Source: Pseudofabraea citricarpa (Eukaryota > Ascomycota > Leotiomycetes > Helotiales > Dermateaceae). From it: 64,000 bases of DNA. A program made the translations under genes and the position numbers. Shown here one piece after another: positions 44,700-57,360 of the stretch (position 1 is the stretch's first letter; every line of letters begins with the position of its first letter). The stretch is taken from NCBI GenBank assembly GCA_029641185.1, contig JAPWGK010000009.1:198501-262500 (forward strand), in the 5' to 3' direction. The notes below the pieces were generated by a model. That model had not been told where the DNA came from and did not search any database. It saw nothing but the letters and a program-made list of their open reading frames with translations.

Positions 44700-47600
44700 A
44701 TGGCATCGCTAATAGTTGAGAGGCCACTCGTTGACTTGCCCTCTGTAGGGCCAACCTCTAACACAAGAAGGCAGGAAGTAGTAGAAGAGAATTTGCTACA
44801 TTGTGAAGCGATAGCAAAAGCGAAACAGGCTGTCGCTCAACTGCAAGATGGAGAAAAGGAGTTCCAAGAATGTGTTCGCGATGGCGATACAATTCTGGAC
44901 GTCTTGCAAAGAGTAAGACAAGCGCACGAATCATTTCAAAAGAAGAAGTCGACAATTTTGTTTGAGAAACTTGAAAAATATACAACATGGCTGCAAAATA
45001 TGGCTGGCGTGGTTGATGTTGTGGTGCAAACGCAGGCTGGAATTGGTTGTCCAGTTTGGGCACCGCTAAAGCTAGTCTTGAAGGTTTGAGCATTCCCTTA
45101 GCTTTCCACATTTTAAGGTTTATCCTCAACTATCTCTCCCAATACTCTTCCATGTTTTAATCACAAAGTTGGATTATTACCTGCATGGATGTTGTATCAT
45201 GGATATATTAGTCTCATTCTGAAGACGAACTAATGCTGGCGATCCAGATTTCAAACGATCACCACAAATCGGCACAACTTATACTCCGCATTTTCGAAAC
45301 ACTGAATGAGAAACTTCCACGCTTTGAAATCTATCGAGAGTTGGAACATCACCCCCTCATTCAAACATCTTTGTTGCGAGTATTCACAGACATTGTTGAA
45401 TTTGCCTTGGTTGCGTGTCGCTATTATAGACGAACGGTACTTGGTTAGCATATTCTGCTTGCCTTTACAATAATTACCTACTTACCATCAATACAGAGCG
45501 AATTTTCAGGCAGCTGCGGAGTTGTTTCCAGGACGAGTTTGAAGAACCAATAGCTCGTCTTGAGAGACATTGCACAGAAGCACACAATGCGGCGTCTGCG
45601 GTCGAGTTACATAGACAGTCCGAGTTTCGGAAAAGTAGGTTCAAATATAGATCTCCAATGAGTCCTTAGCTCACTGAGTATCTTTTAGGCATGCGAATGA
45701 AAGAGGAACGTACAACTCAGATCCACTGTAAACAATGGTTGAATCCACCAAAGGATCAGGCTGCGTATGACTATGCACTTCGGTCCAGGCTCACTGGAAC
45801 CTGTCAGTGGATCTGGAATCATGAAAGCTTTAAATATTGGCACAATACTGCCCATTCGACTCCAGAGGAGCGTCTGCTAACTATCCATGGAATTCCGGGA
45901 TGTGGCAAATCCGTTCTTGCTACCACTATTGTTTCCGCATTTAGAGACCAAGGGATCTATTGCCTCTTCTTTCAATTCTCCGGTACAGATAAATCGCGGC
46001 AAACCAGCGAAGATTTGATCAGGAGCCTGTTATGGCAGCTTCTTGTTCTTGTTCAAAAAGCTGAATGTTTCGACCGCGTTCTGACGTTAGCCTCCAAAGG
46101 AGAACCGTCGGAAAAGGAACTCTGGTCCATATTGATTGATATCGCGAATGGGATGACCTTATACTTGATTTTGGATGGTATTGATGAGAGTACCACGCCC
46201 CCCGACATGTTAAGAGGCTTTATCGTCGAAACACTTAGAGCAATCCCAGGTGTCCGAGCCGTCCTGCTCGGTCGAACACACGCTTTCAGTGCGGATGTGT
46301 TGCCGACTAGCCCATCCATTGCAATGTCGCCAGCGATTACGATCGAAGACATCAGCCTCTATATCACTTCCAGAATTAGTGAATACCCTCTCCTCAGCTC
46401 GAGTGAACTCAAGAATGAAGTGTTCACAATCTTGAATGCCAAAGCAGATGGCATGTTCCTTTGGGTGAAACTAATTGTTGATCATTTGGGCCGATCATCC
46501 AATAAAGCTCAAGTCACGCAGAGACTTAGAGATTTACCTCGCGGACTTGGAAAGATCTATATGATGATGGTAGCCCGACTAGTGGATCAACTTGATTCGT
46601 ACGAGCGTCGCTTCGTCCAGACCGTCCTCGGATTGATCTGCATCACCGCTCGCCCTTTAACCATAGATGAAGTGAGGATTGCTGATTCCTTGATTTCGGG
46701 TTCCCCAGAAACCTATCAAGAACGTTTGGAAGAAAATGTAGAAAGAAGGTTGGTCGGCCTTAGCTGTGGCTTGATTCTTGTTGAAGATGGACATGTCCAG
46801 CCAGTCCATCTTTCGCTAAAAGAATTCTTAACAGGGGAAGACGACGAATGGCAAGACGCTAATAATTCTCTCATACAAAGTTTCAGAGTCGAGCCACAGA
46901 ATATGCACAGAGTACTTATCAGGAGTGGTATAGAGTATTTACAAAGGTTGGATTACGGGTCCCCTTTGGATGACAACAATTCCTTCTTAAATCTTGGAAT
47001 TACCCACCAATTTCTCGAATATATTTCCAGCTATGGCGCTTTCCATTTAAATCGATGTGGCGCTTTTGATGATGATATGGTCAAGGCCCTGCAACAGGGT
47101 ATTAATTCGAATGGTTTCGATTCATGGGCACAATACTTCTCGATGGTCCTTATGAAGGATGTCCAAAACAGACCCGTTTACTCGGAGATACTGAAGTTTG
47201 AGCGCCTTCTAGAGATTGATCAGGGATTGCGGCTTCTGGATCAGCGTAAAGTAGAAGCAACAGTACAACAGATCTTTTCCCGAACTAGCAAGTACAATCT
47301 AGACTTGGAAAGTAGTTCAACTTCAATACGAGACGAAGTAGAACAGATGTGTTGTTTTACAAGGGTTGACGATTTATACAGCGACGATGCCCGAGATAAC
47401 CTTGCTGCTGCCATCGACCACTCAAGCTCTCCCCTCAAGGCGCCAACCCGTTCGCACACGGCCTCGCTTATCAAATACTCTAAAGCAGCTTCTACTTCAC
47501 TCTTACCACGTCAAGTAAATACGTATATTGCTTTGAAAACTTTGTTTGGATCAGCAAAGTCAGTCAGTGACTCACTGAAAATATTCTTCGAATGCTTATT

Positions 47601-49155
47601 AAGACACGCTACACGCATTCCTATCCCAATTCTCCTGTTACAGGTTGACTTTTATGAGAGACTTGACAAATTCAAGGAGGCAGAACAAGTTTTAGAAGCC
47701 ATATTTTCGAGATTATCAGGACAAGACTCAGAACTCGAATACATGGTCAAATCTAGGATTGGGGATAACAAACTGAGCCAGCAAAAGTATAAAGAGGCAG
47801 AAAACATCTTCACGAGTGTGCTTTTGGCTCAACAGAAGCTTTTTGGAGATGACGATCCACAAGTTTGGAATAGTGCTAAGGACCTCACTTGTAGTCTTGA
47901 GCGGCAAGGGAAGTTTGAAGAAGCTGAACCTATCTGGAAGAGAACTTTATATGCTCAGCAAAAAGTCCTTGGAGATCATGACCCAAAAGTCTGGGATACT
48001 GCATACTTTTATGCATATAATCTTACCAAGCAAAATAAGCTCGAAGAAGCTGAACCTATCTGGAAGAGAACTTTATATGCTCAGCAAAAAGTCCTTGGAG
48101 ATCATGACCCAAAAGTCTGGGATACTGCATACTTTTATGCATGTAATCTTAGAAATCAAAATAAGCTCGAAGAAGCTGAACATATCTGGAAGAAAATTTT
48201 ATATGCTCAGCAGAAAGTCCTTGGAGATCATAACCCAAAAGTCTGGAATACTGCTTATTTATATGCATATAATCTTGACAAGCAAAGGAAGCTCGAAGAA
48301 GCTGAACATATCTGGAAGAGAATTTTAATTACCCAACAGAATATTCTAGGAGATGAGGATCCAGAGGTCTGCCTAGTTGCTAATAAGTATATACTCAATC
48401 TCATGCTGCAATCGAAATTGGACGAAGCAGAAGCATTCTGCCAAGCAAATTTACCTATTTTCAATGAACAGCTAGGAAGCACCAATGAATTTTCCATGAA
48501 GGTTTTGCATTATCTCCGCATCCAGCGTGCGCATCAAGCCAAGTTAGAGGAGGACGTAGCTGCCTTTAATGAAGTTTTCAACAGCGAAAAGGGTCTTAGA
48601 CAAGTTCACCCTTTGACTTTGATGCGAGGCAGTCTTTTAGCACAGTGGTATCATTCACTATCAAGATACCGAGAAGCCGGAGATCTTTTTCGATTAATCC
48701 TTCAAGAAGAACGAAGAATACTGGGAACTACCCACTTAGAAACTATTAGCACTTCGCTGTATTTTTGCGATACACTAGTGGAGTTGCGCCAATTCGAAGA
48801 AGCTGAAAATCTTTGCGAACAAGCACTAGTAAACGCAAAGAAAGCAGTTGAAGAGAACCATTCCTTGACTCTGCTTACTAAAGAACGTTGGGCTAGTGTG
48901 TTATTGAGACGCAAAAACTATGAGCAGGCTGAGATTCTTTTTCGCAGGAATCTCCGCGCCCAGATTAGACATTACGCCCAGATTAGACATTATAGTTATG
49001 GTTACCCATCTACCTCTGAGACACTGGATCAGCTTGCAACTATCCCCACAGTCGATTCGGACGAGATTGCCGATTTAGAATTAATGTTTGAAGAATATCG
49101 CCAGGGGATTGTGGATGAAAGTAAATTGTTGTCGAAGATTGGCAGCAGTGAATAG
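44700..49155 (+). CDS. NLR-like STAND protein: N-terminal fungal domain, NACHT, TPR array
   Basis: Four exons, 44700-45083, 45248-45436, 45499-45634 and 45689-49155, giving 1391 residues. Residues 1-235 resemble the helical N-terminal domains of fungal STAND proteins of Goodbye/DUF7708 type (QAGIGCPVWAPLKLVLKISN, then YYRRTRIFRQL). The NACHT domain begins near 290: Walker A GIPGCGKSVLATT at about 300 and Walker B LYLILDGIDES at about 393. A winged-helix region follows (VQTVLGLICITARPLTIDEV, then PVHLSLKEFLTGEDD). From about 885 to 1330 come kinesin-light-chain-like TPRs of 42 residues with the core LEEAEPIWKRTLYAQQKVLG. Such proteins act in non-self recognition and regulated cell death in fungi. 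Start chosen at the ATG giving MASLIVERP; an in-frame ATG 60 bases upstream is possible. Confidence 0.9.
47917..48420 (+). repeat. four 126-base tandem TPR-coding repeats
   Basis: Four units start at 47917, 48043, 48169 and 48295, spaced exactly 126 bases (42 codons). The first two are identical over their first 100 bases and differ at four positions in total. The third is close, the fourth clearly diverged. The array lies inside the last exon of the NACHT gene. Confidence 0.95.
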
Positions 49156-49783
49156 GAGTGGTTTGGTATCTGGGGCAAAGGAACCTTTCTCTTCTGGCTT
49201 TGTTTCTTATTTACAATGAGCCGGGTTTAGGTAGATGGTGTATAAAAGGTGTCTTTGGCTTTCTATTATTTCCAAAATTTCTTTTGTAGGGAAAGTTGAG
49301 TTTTTGCCTTTCCAAATTGGCAAACAAGCAGTCATTTTGAATTCAATGCAGTGTTCTTGAGCCATTATATTTCTACCTCGTCTAGCCTCCTGAGAAAACC
49401 ATCAATGGCAATCCTTGAAACCCAAAAAATTACAACTTACAAACCCTTTATCTTGAATTATAGAAGGGTAGTATAATTTCCCGTAGGAATCCCTTCTTTT
49501 AAAATCGTACGTCTTTGCATGATGTATAAAACCACGTAGGGAAGGCATGTTGACAGGGGCATCACCAATTCTATAACTTAGATTATCGAATTTACTAAAC
49601 TTATTATAGTTTTAAATATGGAAATTATCAGTTAAATGTTCCGATGAACGTCTGCCAACCTCGCCCCTTGGGTACTCGTTCAAAACACGTCTCTCCTTCT
49701 GAAGACCTGCCTGCGAAAGGTATATACTCAGTATTGGAATTTTGATACAGTGTTGATGAACCATAAGGGAATAATACAGTCCT
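49156..49783. other. convergent spacer
   Basis: About 630 bases between the stop of the NACHT gene and the 3' end of the first ferric reductase. AT-rich, no gene seen. Confidence 0.5.
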
Positions 49784-51693
49784 TTACCACCCAAAAGCTT
49801 CCAAATGCATTGCCACTTCCTGCAGTTTCCCCCGTACGACGTCCTTCTGCAAGCGAGCGCATGTATTAGCGAGATCAGCTCTCAAACTCTCTGGGCCACA
49901 ACCAATGATAAATATGCTCCCTTCAAATTGAAGACCATTCAAAACATTATGAATAATTGGTCGGCCATAAAAGTACTCCCCTGGACCCCCCGCAGATCCA
50001 TCGCCCACCACATCAACAGTTGGATCTTCCTTCGCCCCTACAATTTTCTCGGCCGTTGGGACTGTGCGTTTGATATCAGTGATATGAAATTGAATTTCCA
50101 AAATCAGTTTGTTCGCAATAGTCATTGCGCAATTCTGTAAGGCTGATTGAGCCCAGAGAAGATGTCGTTCTTCTCGTACAATCCAGATCAATACAACTCG
50201 TTTGATCTTGGATTTATCAAGATAGCCTGTCTTGACTTTTTGAGCGATATCTTCAACCCACGATAAGCATGCTGATATACCAGAGCCTCCGGCTACAAGG
50301 ACGAGAGTATCGTACAGCCGCTCGATGGGACGGGTTGAACCGCCATAAGGACCTTCAATCCAAACACTCAGCTCATTTTCAGGATTTGTGGTAGAGAATT
50401 TCTCAAGTTGTCGAGTGAAGCCAGCATGAGAACGTGCGTAGAAGACAAGGGATTGCTGGGTTTCTTTGGGGGATGGTTCGATATATGAGGAAGCAATAGT
50501 AAATGGATGATTTCCCAGAATTGAGATAGATGGAATTCTTAGAAAACAATGTTGTGAGGGTTTGAACTTGAAGTCTTGCGGGGCCAGGATTTCAAGTCGT
50601 GTCATATTTCCCGGTAATTGGGTTAACGATGCCGGAGAACCACTGAACCATTGATTGTGGATATTTAGTGGTCGTGTATACCAGAAAGTCCGCGCAAGCC
50701 AGGATGATAACCAGAGAGCTAGAGTAGCCCAGAGATATACCCAGGAATCAAGTATGTTTCCTGCATGCCAGAAGAGGAGACCAAAATATGTTATCGCGAG
50801 GAGGATGTGTGTTTGGTAAAAGGTTTCGTAGAAGCGAGAGCGGATGGGGCCGAGCGAGAATATACAAAGGCAGAAAAGGATAATCAACGGTATGATACCA
50901 CCCCACTAAATACATAATCAGCCATATTCTCATAAATTTTGAGACGGAAAGTTATTTAATCGCTTACCTCGGTCGTTCCCGTATCGCCCATAAAGAACTG
51001 CATTGCCACATTCTCGCTTCCTCCATCCGTGTAAGATATCCAGAGAAAAGGGATCGTATGAGCCCAAGCTAGGCCGAATGTAATCCACGCCGTCCATTGA
51101 TGAATGACATTTAACTTCTCGTGACTAACCCCTGTCAACAATGTAATGATGTTGGCTTTCCCTGCGAGTGCTATCATGATCGGTGTACATGCAAAAGCGG
51201 CAAAGCCGCTACGGATTGCCAGTGGAGGAGATCCATAGCCGAGATGAGCTCGATAATATGGACGGATGGCAAATGTGATTAGAACGGCGAAAAGGACAGA
51301 TGAGACGAGGAGCATGAGCATCCCATTTAAAGGCAGACCGAGCTGTTTGAGAGGTGTCCAATCGAGGCGCCGGTATGCGATGAAGCGCCATATAGCAACC
51401 ACTCTCTGAAAAACCGAAGGGCGAGAATGATTCCCCATGACAAAGAGGGGCTTTCTATCGTGTAACTTTTGCGCGATATGTAGCAATGTGCAGAAACCTA
51501 TGATGGATAAGTAATACCAAGTGATCCAATGTCCGTATCTATTTAATGTGGCAAAAGGTACAGCTTCCTGGGAAGCATTCTCCGCTGCGTAGAAAGCGGT
51601 ACATGATTCGTTGGTGCACAATGGATCCGTAATTGGTAGATTGGTCATAGAGGGAACGACTGGCGGCCATGCCGCTTCCATGGACATATCCAT
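49784..51693 (-). CDS. ferric/cupric reductase transmembrane protein (FRE family), copy 1
   Basis: Two exons, 51693-50968 and 50905-49784, giving 615 residues. An extracellular N-terminus with a CTNESC pair leads into about seven membrane helices. The haem-binding core has His pairs in GVSHEKLNVIHQWTAWITFG, AHTIPF, THILLAITYFGLLFWHAG. The FAD-binding motif is HPFTIASSY near residue 375, the NAD(P)H glycine motif LVAGGSGISACLSW near 447 and the C-terminal GCGPESLRADL near 575; the protein ends EAFGW. It moves electrons from NADPH through FAD and two haems to extracellular Fe(III) or Cu(II), feeding high-affinity metal uptake. The next gene upstream on the same strand has the same layout. Usually repressed by iron; no firm GATA site was seen. 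Confidence 0.92.
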
Positions 51694-52207
51694 TTTAAAT
51701 AATACAACCAGGTTTCTGTATATAAAATAAAATTGTTCTGGGGTCTTTGAGGTATTATATATATCGAGCTCTTTTAGAGTAGGTTGGAGATAGTAGGGAT
51801 TTGGTTCAAGCAGCACCGGTGGCGCTTCCGTCGCTTATCCAAAGGGAAGCCAAGAAATTACCGCAAATATGCTCAAAGGGTCCAGATCTCGCAGCCACTT
51901 CAAAATCTTCAAGAGGAGGGGTGACATTGATCAAGGTTTTATGATACTCTGTCAACCAATTAGCAACTCATGTTGGTAAGTATAGCGTCGAAAATACCCT
52001 ACACGTGCCAAGCTAGAGATTCGGTTGCTTGAAGGCTTAACGCTTGTCTCATTCCATGTTTTAAGCCACATTTTACGTGGTAGACAAAATCAAAACCTGC
52101 ATGTTTTGAGCGCAGTGTGAACATATTCGTAAAATAATTTCTTGACTGTTATATAGCTTTAATATTAATCCCAAATATCTGCATTTAAATTCCGCTTTTC
52201 TGTATGT
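51694..52207. other. spacer between the two ferric reductases
   Basis: About 510 bases, promoter of copy 1 and 3' flank of copy 2. AT-rich, no gene seen. Confidence 0.5.
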
Positions 52208-54149
52208 TTACCATCCAAATGTTTCAGTGTGTAAAGAAATGTCTTTAAATTCGCCACTCAACACTCTGTTCTGTGAAGCAGCTACAGCATTTGCAATGTC
52301 GATTTTCATGCTCTCTGGTCCACATCCTAAATTTAAGTTAGTTTTCTACCCTTCCTAAGATACTCGGGCTTCGACTTACCAAGAACAACCGTCCTGGAAA
52401 ACTTCAGAAATGCTGGAATGACGTTCAGGAGGTTGGGTCTCTCAAGATGTGTCTCCCATAAACCCAGTGCTTCATTCTTTCCAGATAATTGTTTCTCGCT
52501 GTCTGAAATATCCCCTGCGAAGTCTGGCTTTGGCGCATCAATACTTTCGTGACTTTTTGTCACGTAAATGTGGATATCGATTGATTCGCTAGGTGCAACG
52601 CCGACCGCCTGTTGAAGTTGCTCCTTGATCCAAGAAAGCGCATCACGGTGTTGAACTGCCCATACCAGAGTAACTCTCTGCGTTAGACACTTCTCGCCCG
52701 CACGCATCTTCTGAGATAGATGCATAAGCCATGGCAACACTGAACTGATCCCACCACCACCTGCAATTAGTATAACACTTTCATATCTCTTTTCTAAAGC
52801 TCTTCCAATACCACCATATGGACCTCCGACATCAATTGGAAGCGAAAGTTCTGAGGACGGGGAAGCTACAGCAATCGAATGCAAGGTTGCCGTGAAGCCC
52901 TTATAAGGCCGAATCAAGAATACCATCTCTTGTGGCTCGGCTATTCTGTTTGTTGGAATCGATGCGATGGTGAAAGGATGATTCGCCAAAAGTCTGATGG
53001 AAGGGAATCGTAAGAAAACATGTTGTCCCGGAACCCAAAGCATCCCTGGCGATGCGAAAACGCTGACTCTGACCATACTAGGACCGAGAACTTGAACAGT
53101 CGCGAGCTTGGTATCGAACCAACACTTCCCAGCTATCGAAGAGGTCTTGAAGACTAAACGACCACATATTGAGAGTACAAATATGGCAACGGTCGCGTAG
53201 AGATAGTACCATGAGTTTCCTTCATTTCCACAATGCCAGAACATCAGCCCAAGATATGTTACTGCAGCGGCGTAATGGGAATATTTGAACAATTCGTACA
53301 AGCGATGTCGGAAGTAGGGAATCGAGAAGAAACAGAGGAAAACCAGAATGCCAAAAGTTGGTGTACCTGTGAACTTGAATGTATTAGACGGTATCTTGGT
53401 TACTATGTGCATAGACGTACCTCGTAAGAACCTGCCGCATACCAGCGAGCTCTGAGGCCAGCAAGCCCAAAAAGAGTCGGTCCAGTACCATCGTTTATCA
53501 GGTAAGGTACCGTATGAATGATGCTAAGTATTAAACACGCATAAGAAACATAGCGATGAACCACGTTGAGTTTTTCATGACTGATTCCAGTAAGGAGGGT
53601 GACAAGATTGAACTTCCCGGCAAGAGCAAAGATTAGTGGCGTCAAGGCTACACCCATAAGCCCTGCACGGATAGCAAGCGGTGGACTACCAAATCCTCTG
53701 TATCTCCGATAATAAGGATGAATCGCGAAAGACATAGCCATGATCAAAACAAGACTTATCAAAGTCAAGGCAAGTAATCCATACGAAGGTAATCCCAGAT
53801 ATACACCAACCGCGCCCGAGATGCGCCGATATGTAAAGGATCTGTACAGAGCTACCACTTTGTCAACTATCGTTACTCTGGATTCTTTGGTTGCCGTTCT
53901 GCGGAAGGTCCATAAACGATAGATATAGGCGATTGTAAATAAAAAGAGAATAATGACGTAATAGTAGGATATCCATTTCCCGTACTCGAACTGATAATAG
54001 TAAGATGCCTTTGCTTGAGATGCTGCATGTGCGGTCTTGAATTCTAAGCAAGTATCGCTATTGCACCGCGGGTCGCCTAGTGTAAGATTAGCAACTGAGC
54101 TGGCAGAAGATGTCGCTGCCGAGGCGGAAGAGGCCGAATTCATATCCAT
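52208..54149 (-). CDS. ferric/cupric reductase transmembrane protein (FRE family), copy 2
   Basis: Three exons, 54149-53421, 53373-52380 and 52326-52208, giving 613 residues. The last short exon is required for the C-terminus GCGPESMKIDIANAV...TETFGW. The N-terminus is Ser/Ala-rich with a CNSDTC pair. The core has haem ligands in GISHEKLNVVHRYVSYACLI, IHTVPYL and YSHYAAAVTYLGLMFWHCG; FAD-binding HPFTIASIP; NAD(P)H-binding LIAGGGGISSVLPW. Compared with copy 1 it keeps the first intron at the same position (after the Glu of SYE / TTE) and gains a second one near the 3' end. This supports common descent by duplication, but the proteins are well diverged, so the duplication is not recent. Confidence 0.93.
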
Positions 54150-56823
54150 GATAAAATTTGACAGCGAAAGCTAGAAAACATACGCAACGCGAAGAAATAA
54201 GTCTTGGAAAGAGAGTCTGGTCATTATCTGGGGATAGCTAACCAAATGCTTGTACGAGAACAAGCTTTATGTCTGCAAACTAATGCGCTCAAAGCTTCGC
54301 AGATCACCAGTTTCTGCGGAGCCATAATGGGGACTCTAAAACAAAATCCGTAGAAGGATTCAGATAAAACAGACTCTTGCCAATCAGAGTGTTTATTTTT
54401 AAGTATATTTCATCGTGCTAATGTGGGTGTGGCATGGGTCGTGTGAGGGAGGGGCTTTAATCTGCTCAAATGGCCGCATGCTAATTCGTGCTCGCTGTGC
54501 TACACTATCCACTTATGCAATGAACACGTAAGTGTAATATTCTAATTAAACAAAACTGACCTATCCAACCACTGGTATTTTGTTTTGAGTGGCCAATTAT
54601 AATAAGTGCTGCAGATGTGGAGTTGTAGATGGAAGTGAGTATGAGTGAAAGAACATTTTACGCGAGGGTTCTTCTTGTGACAAATGCTCCTGCAACTTAA
54701 TAACTACTAAGGAGATTAGTTTCAAGAATCAGATTGCGACGAAAGGCGAGCCGATCTTGGAAGGGGTTTTCTTGGTTATTTAGAACTTGCGTCTTGCCGG
54801 TTTGTTGGAATATAGGGTCACGTGGTAGCAATTTAGTTTTTATGATTGTTCTTCTATAGCTTAGCTTGATATAATAACTGAACATATACATATTAGCTGG
54901 ATGTTGAAACTATACTGAAAGCGATGATAATTAATAAGAATAAGTTAGGCACTGGAATACCTGATTTAGTCAGTCACCAGTGCAAGAACCACGTGATTCA
55001 AAATTTCAAAGTATATCAAAATGCTCAACATCTTACAAAAGCAGTCTTAGTCATTTAGGTCAAATACTATTAACTGGATTAGAATATATTAATGACTTAT
55101 TCAACCATTTTGTCTCTTTTTCTTTCTCTTTTCATCATTTCATCTCTGACAAATCTGTTCGATTTGGCGGGCTGATTATAGATTTCTAGCCCCCGACTCG
55201 GAACGATTAACTTAGGAGGGGGTCGCATACTATAGTTTGAGAGATGATTACCAACGCAGCCTCTTGAACCACTGCCAAGAGGCCCCTTTGACTACATCGG
55301 GTAGTCATCATCTTGAATCCAAGGTTCTGACATCCATCCATCTACATTCTTCTACTTTTCTGAAGCTCGGTGAACAAACTATCGGCAAGTTTTCACTCAA
55401 GTTCTGGGCTGAATACCATTATACCCCCCTAAACTGATGGCACACTCATTGGTTATGATTCGAGGCAATAGTAAGTACTTTTAATAGCCCGCAAGCTGTT
55501 TACCACTAGGACCTTAACTTTCGACACTAAATCAAAAGCTGTAATCAAGATCTATACTAAAAGACTAATTGCACTTGGATCGCGGCTAACATTTTTATCT
55601 CTCAACTACCACACAGTGCTGGCTATAGCCCTCAAAGTCTCAAGCAAGATATCATCACCAGACTTCATTATAATTAAATCGCCGTTGCCAGGTAAGCTAA
55701 ATGCTCTCTCATTTACAGGGCGTATTGTTCCAACTTCTGGAAGTGCACCTGTTTAGAAACTTACCTTACAATCCTAGCACTGCAAATCTAGGGCAGCGAG
55801 AGGGACAAATGCTAGCTTCTTTCAGCTTTTTGTGAACGAGATGATACCAAAGTTAACAAATCTACGAAGGTAAACTACTTACACCTTCTGAAGCTTGCTG
55901 TAAAAGTCAAGTTGTTGGGCTTGCATCAACATGCTCCCAATCCGACTCGACGCCTCCCACGGCACAAGCCTGGCAGTCTTCTAACAAATTCAAGACCAGC
56001 ACAAGGCATACAAATGCCTCGGGTATCAATATATTATCCGAGATTGCACCAACTGGCGGCCCTGGTAGCACGGTAGCTCCATGGTTCAACATCAAAACCT
56101 CAATTCGGCATCGACGAGGGATCTTCCAAAAAATGTTCTTATGCTTTTATGAATATTGACTGGATATAAATAACAACGATTTTTGGAATAATGGTTTAGT
56201 TTGAGAATTGGACTTGTAGCTTTACTTGAAAGGAAACGCGCAGTCACGTGTTGATGATTAAACTCTTTCTCGTTGTGGGTTTTCAATCCTTTTACTTAAC
56301 ATGACAGCTCCATAAAAACTGCATAATGGTTCTCTATAAAAGGTAATAACTATTTTCAACAAAGAAAAAGCCAGGTGCTAAAGTCAGCTATTCATAGAGC
56401 CACGTGATTGGTGTTTTCAAAATATATCAAAAGTCTCAACAAAAGATATTATAATTATTAAAGTTACAACACAATACACTGCCTAGATATCTAATAACTG
56501 ATAGCAAAAGTTCGTTGCATAATATTTTCCTTTTCTTTTTTTCCTTCTTATTTTCTTCTCGTTTCTTATTCTTTTGCCAAAGTTGTTTGACGGCGCGCGA
56601 TTATTTGTATCTATCTCTACAGTATGATTACAACGATAACATGACATGGCAGAGTGGTATGATTCGAAATCATGGTGAGATGGTTGGTATGGTCCAGCGC
56701 AAACTTGAGTCGAGGTCACGCCACGAATCACCCCACCGAGCCGCAATATAAAGATCGGGCAACCACGCGACGGCAACCACGATTTTCCCTTCATCTCAAC
56801 TCGCATCGCATTTCCATCCAAAG
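54150..56823. other. 2.7 kb AT-rich gene desert
   Basis: No coding frame is supported. It contains two diverged copies of an element starting CCACGTGATT (about 54990 and 56400), more CACGTG sites (54819, 56244) and, next to copy 2 of the reductase, a TCAGATAA sequence at about 54361 one base away from the fungal iron-GATA consensus. It may hold decayed sequence plus promoters. Confidence 0.5.
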
Positions 56824-57353
56824 ATGTTACAGCACACCACCGAACGCAAAGACGACATGGCATGGGACCTTAAACCCGCTCCGCAATCCATCCAGCCAGC
56901 GCTCTACTACTTCGTCCTCACCTTCATCTCCGGCTACTACATCAATTACCTGCACAAAGAGCAATTCGTACCTGCGTCACCCACGACTCAACCACTGACT
57001 TATGTGTATTTGTTCGTCCTGACTGCGCTCTGGGCAAGAGATGTCACTACTCTATATCGGCTGCCCCGGACAAGAGAAGCGAGACTCCTGGTCGGTGTTT
57101 TCGCGGCTGGAATATTGGGTCTAATACAACGCAGACAGAACTCTGATGTGGTGGATATGGCTGGTTGGATCAGATATATCTTGTATCTCCTAGTCGTCGC
57201 GCTTCTTCCCTGGGCTCTGGTCGCTGTCGAGGTGAGGACAGAGCATTGGCGTGATGACAAGTTCCTTGGTTTCGAGAAGTGAGTAGCCCCATGACTGTGG
57301 TTATCGAACTCCCTTCTAATATCTGGAATTGTAGGAAGCCATGTACCAATTGA
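56824..57353 (+). CDS. multi-pass membrane protein, unknown function
   Basis: Two exons, 56824-57278 and 57335-57353, giving 157 residues; the last exon adds only KKPCTN after the donor GTGAGT and acceptor TTGTAG (branch CTAAT). Four hydrophobic segments are visible: ALYYFVLTFISGYYINYL, TYVYLFVLTALW, LLVGVFAAGILGLI and YILYLLVVALLPWALVAV. No family is recognised. The stop lies seven bases from the stop of the convergent gene, so the two transcripts must overlap. Confidence 0.6.
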
Positions 57354-57360
57354 TGTTGTA

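Noticed and set aside
47816..48328. 170-codon alternative frame across the TPR repeats
   Set aside because: The repetitive sequence keeps a second frame open; the main frame holds the TPR consensus and the NACHT domain.
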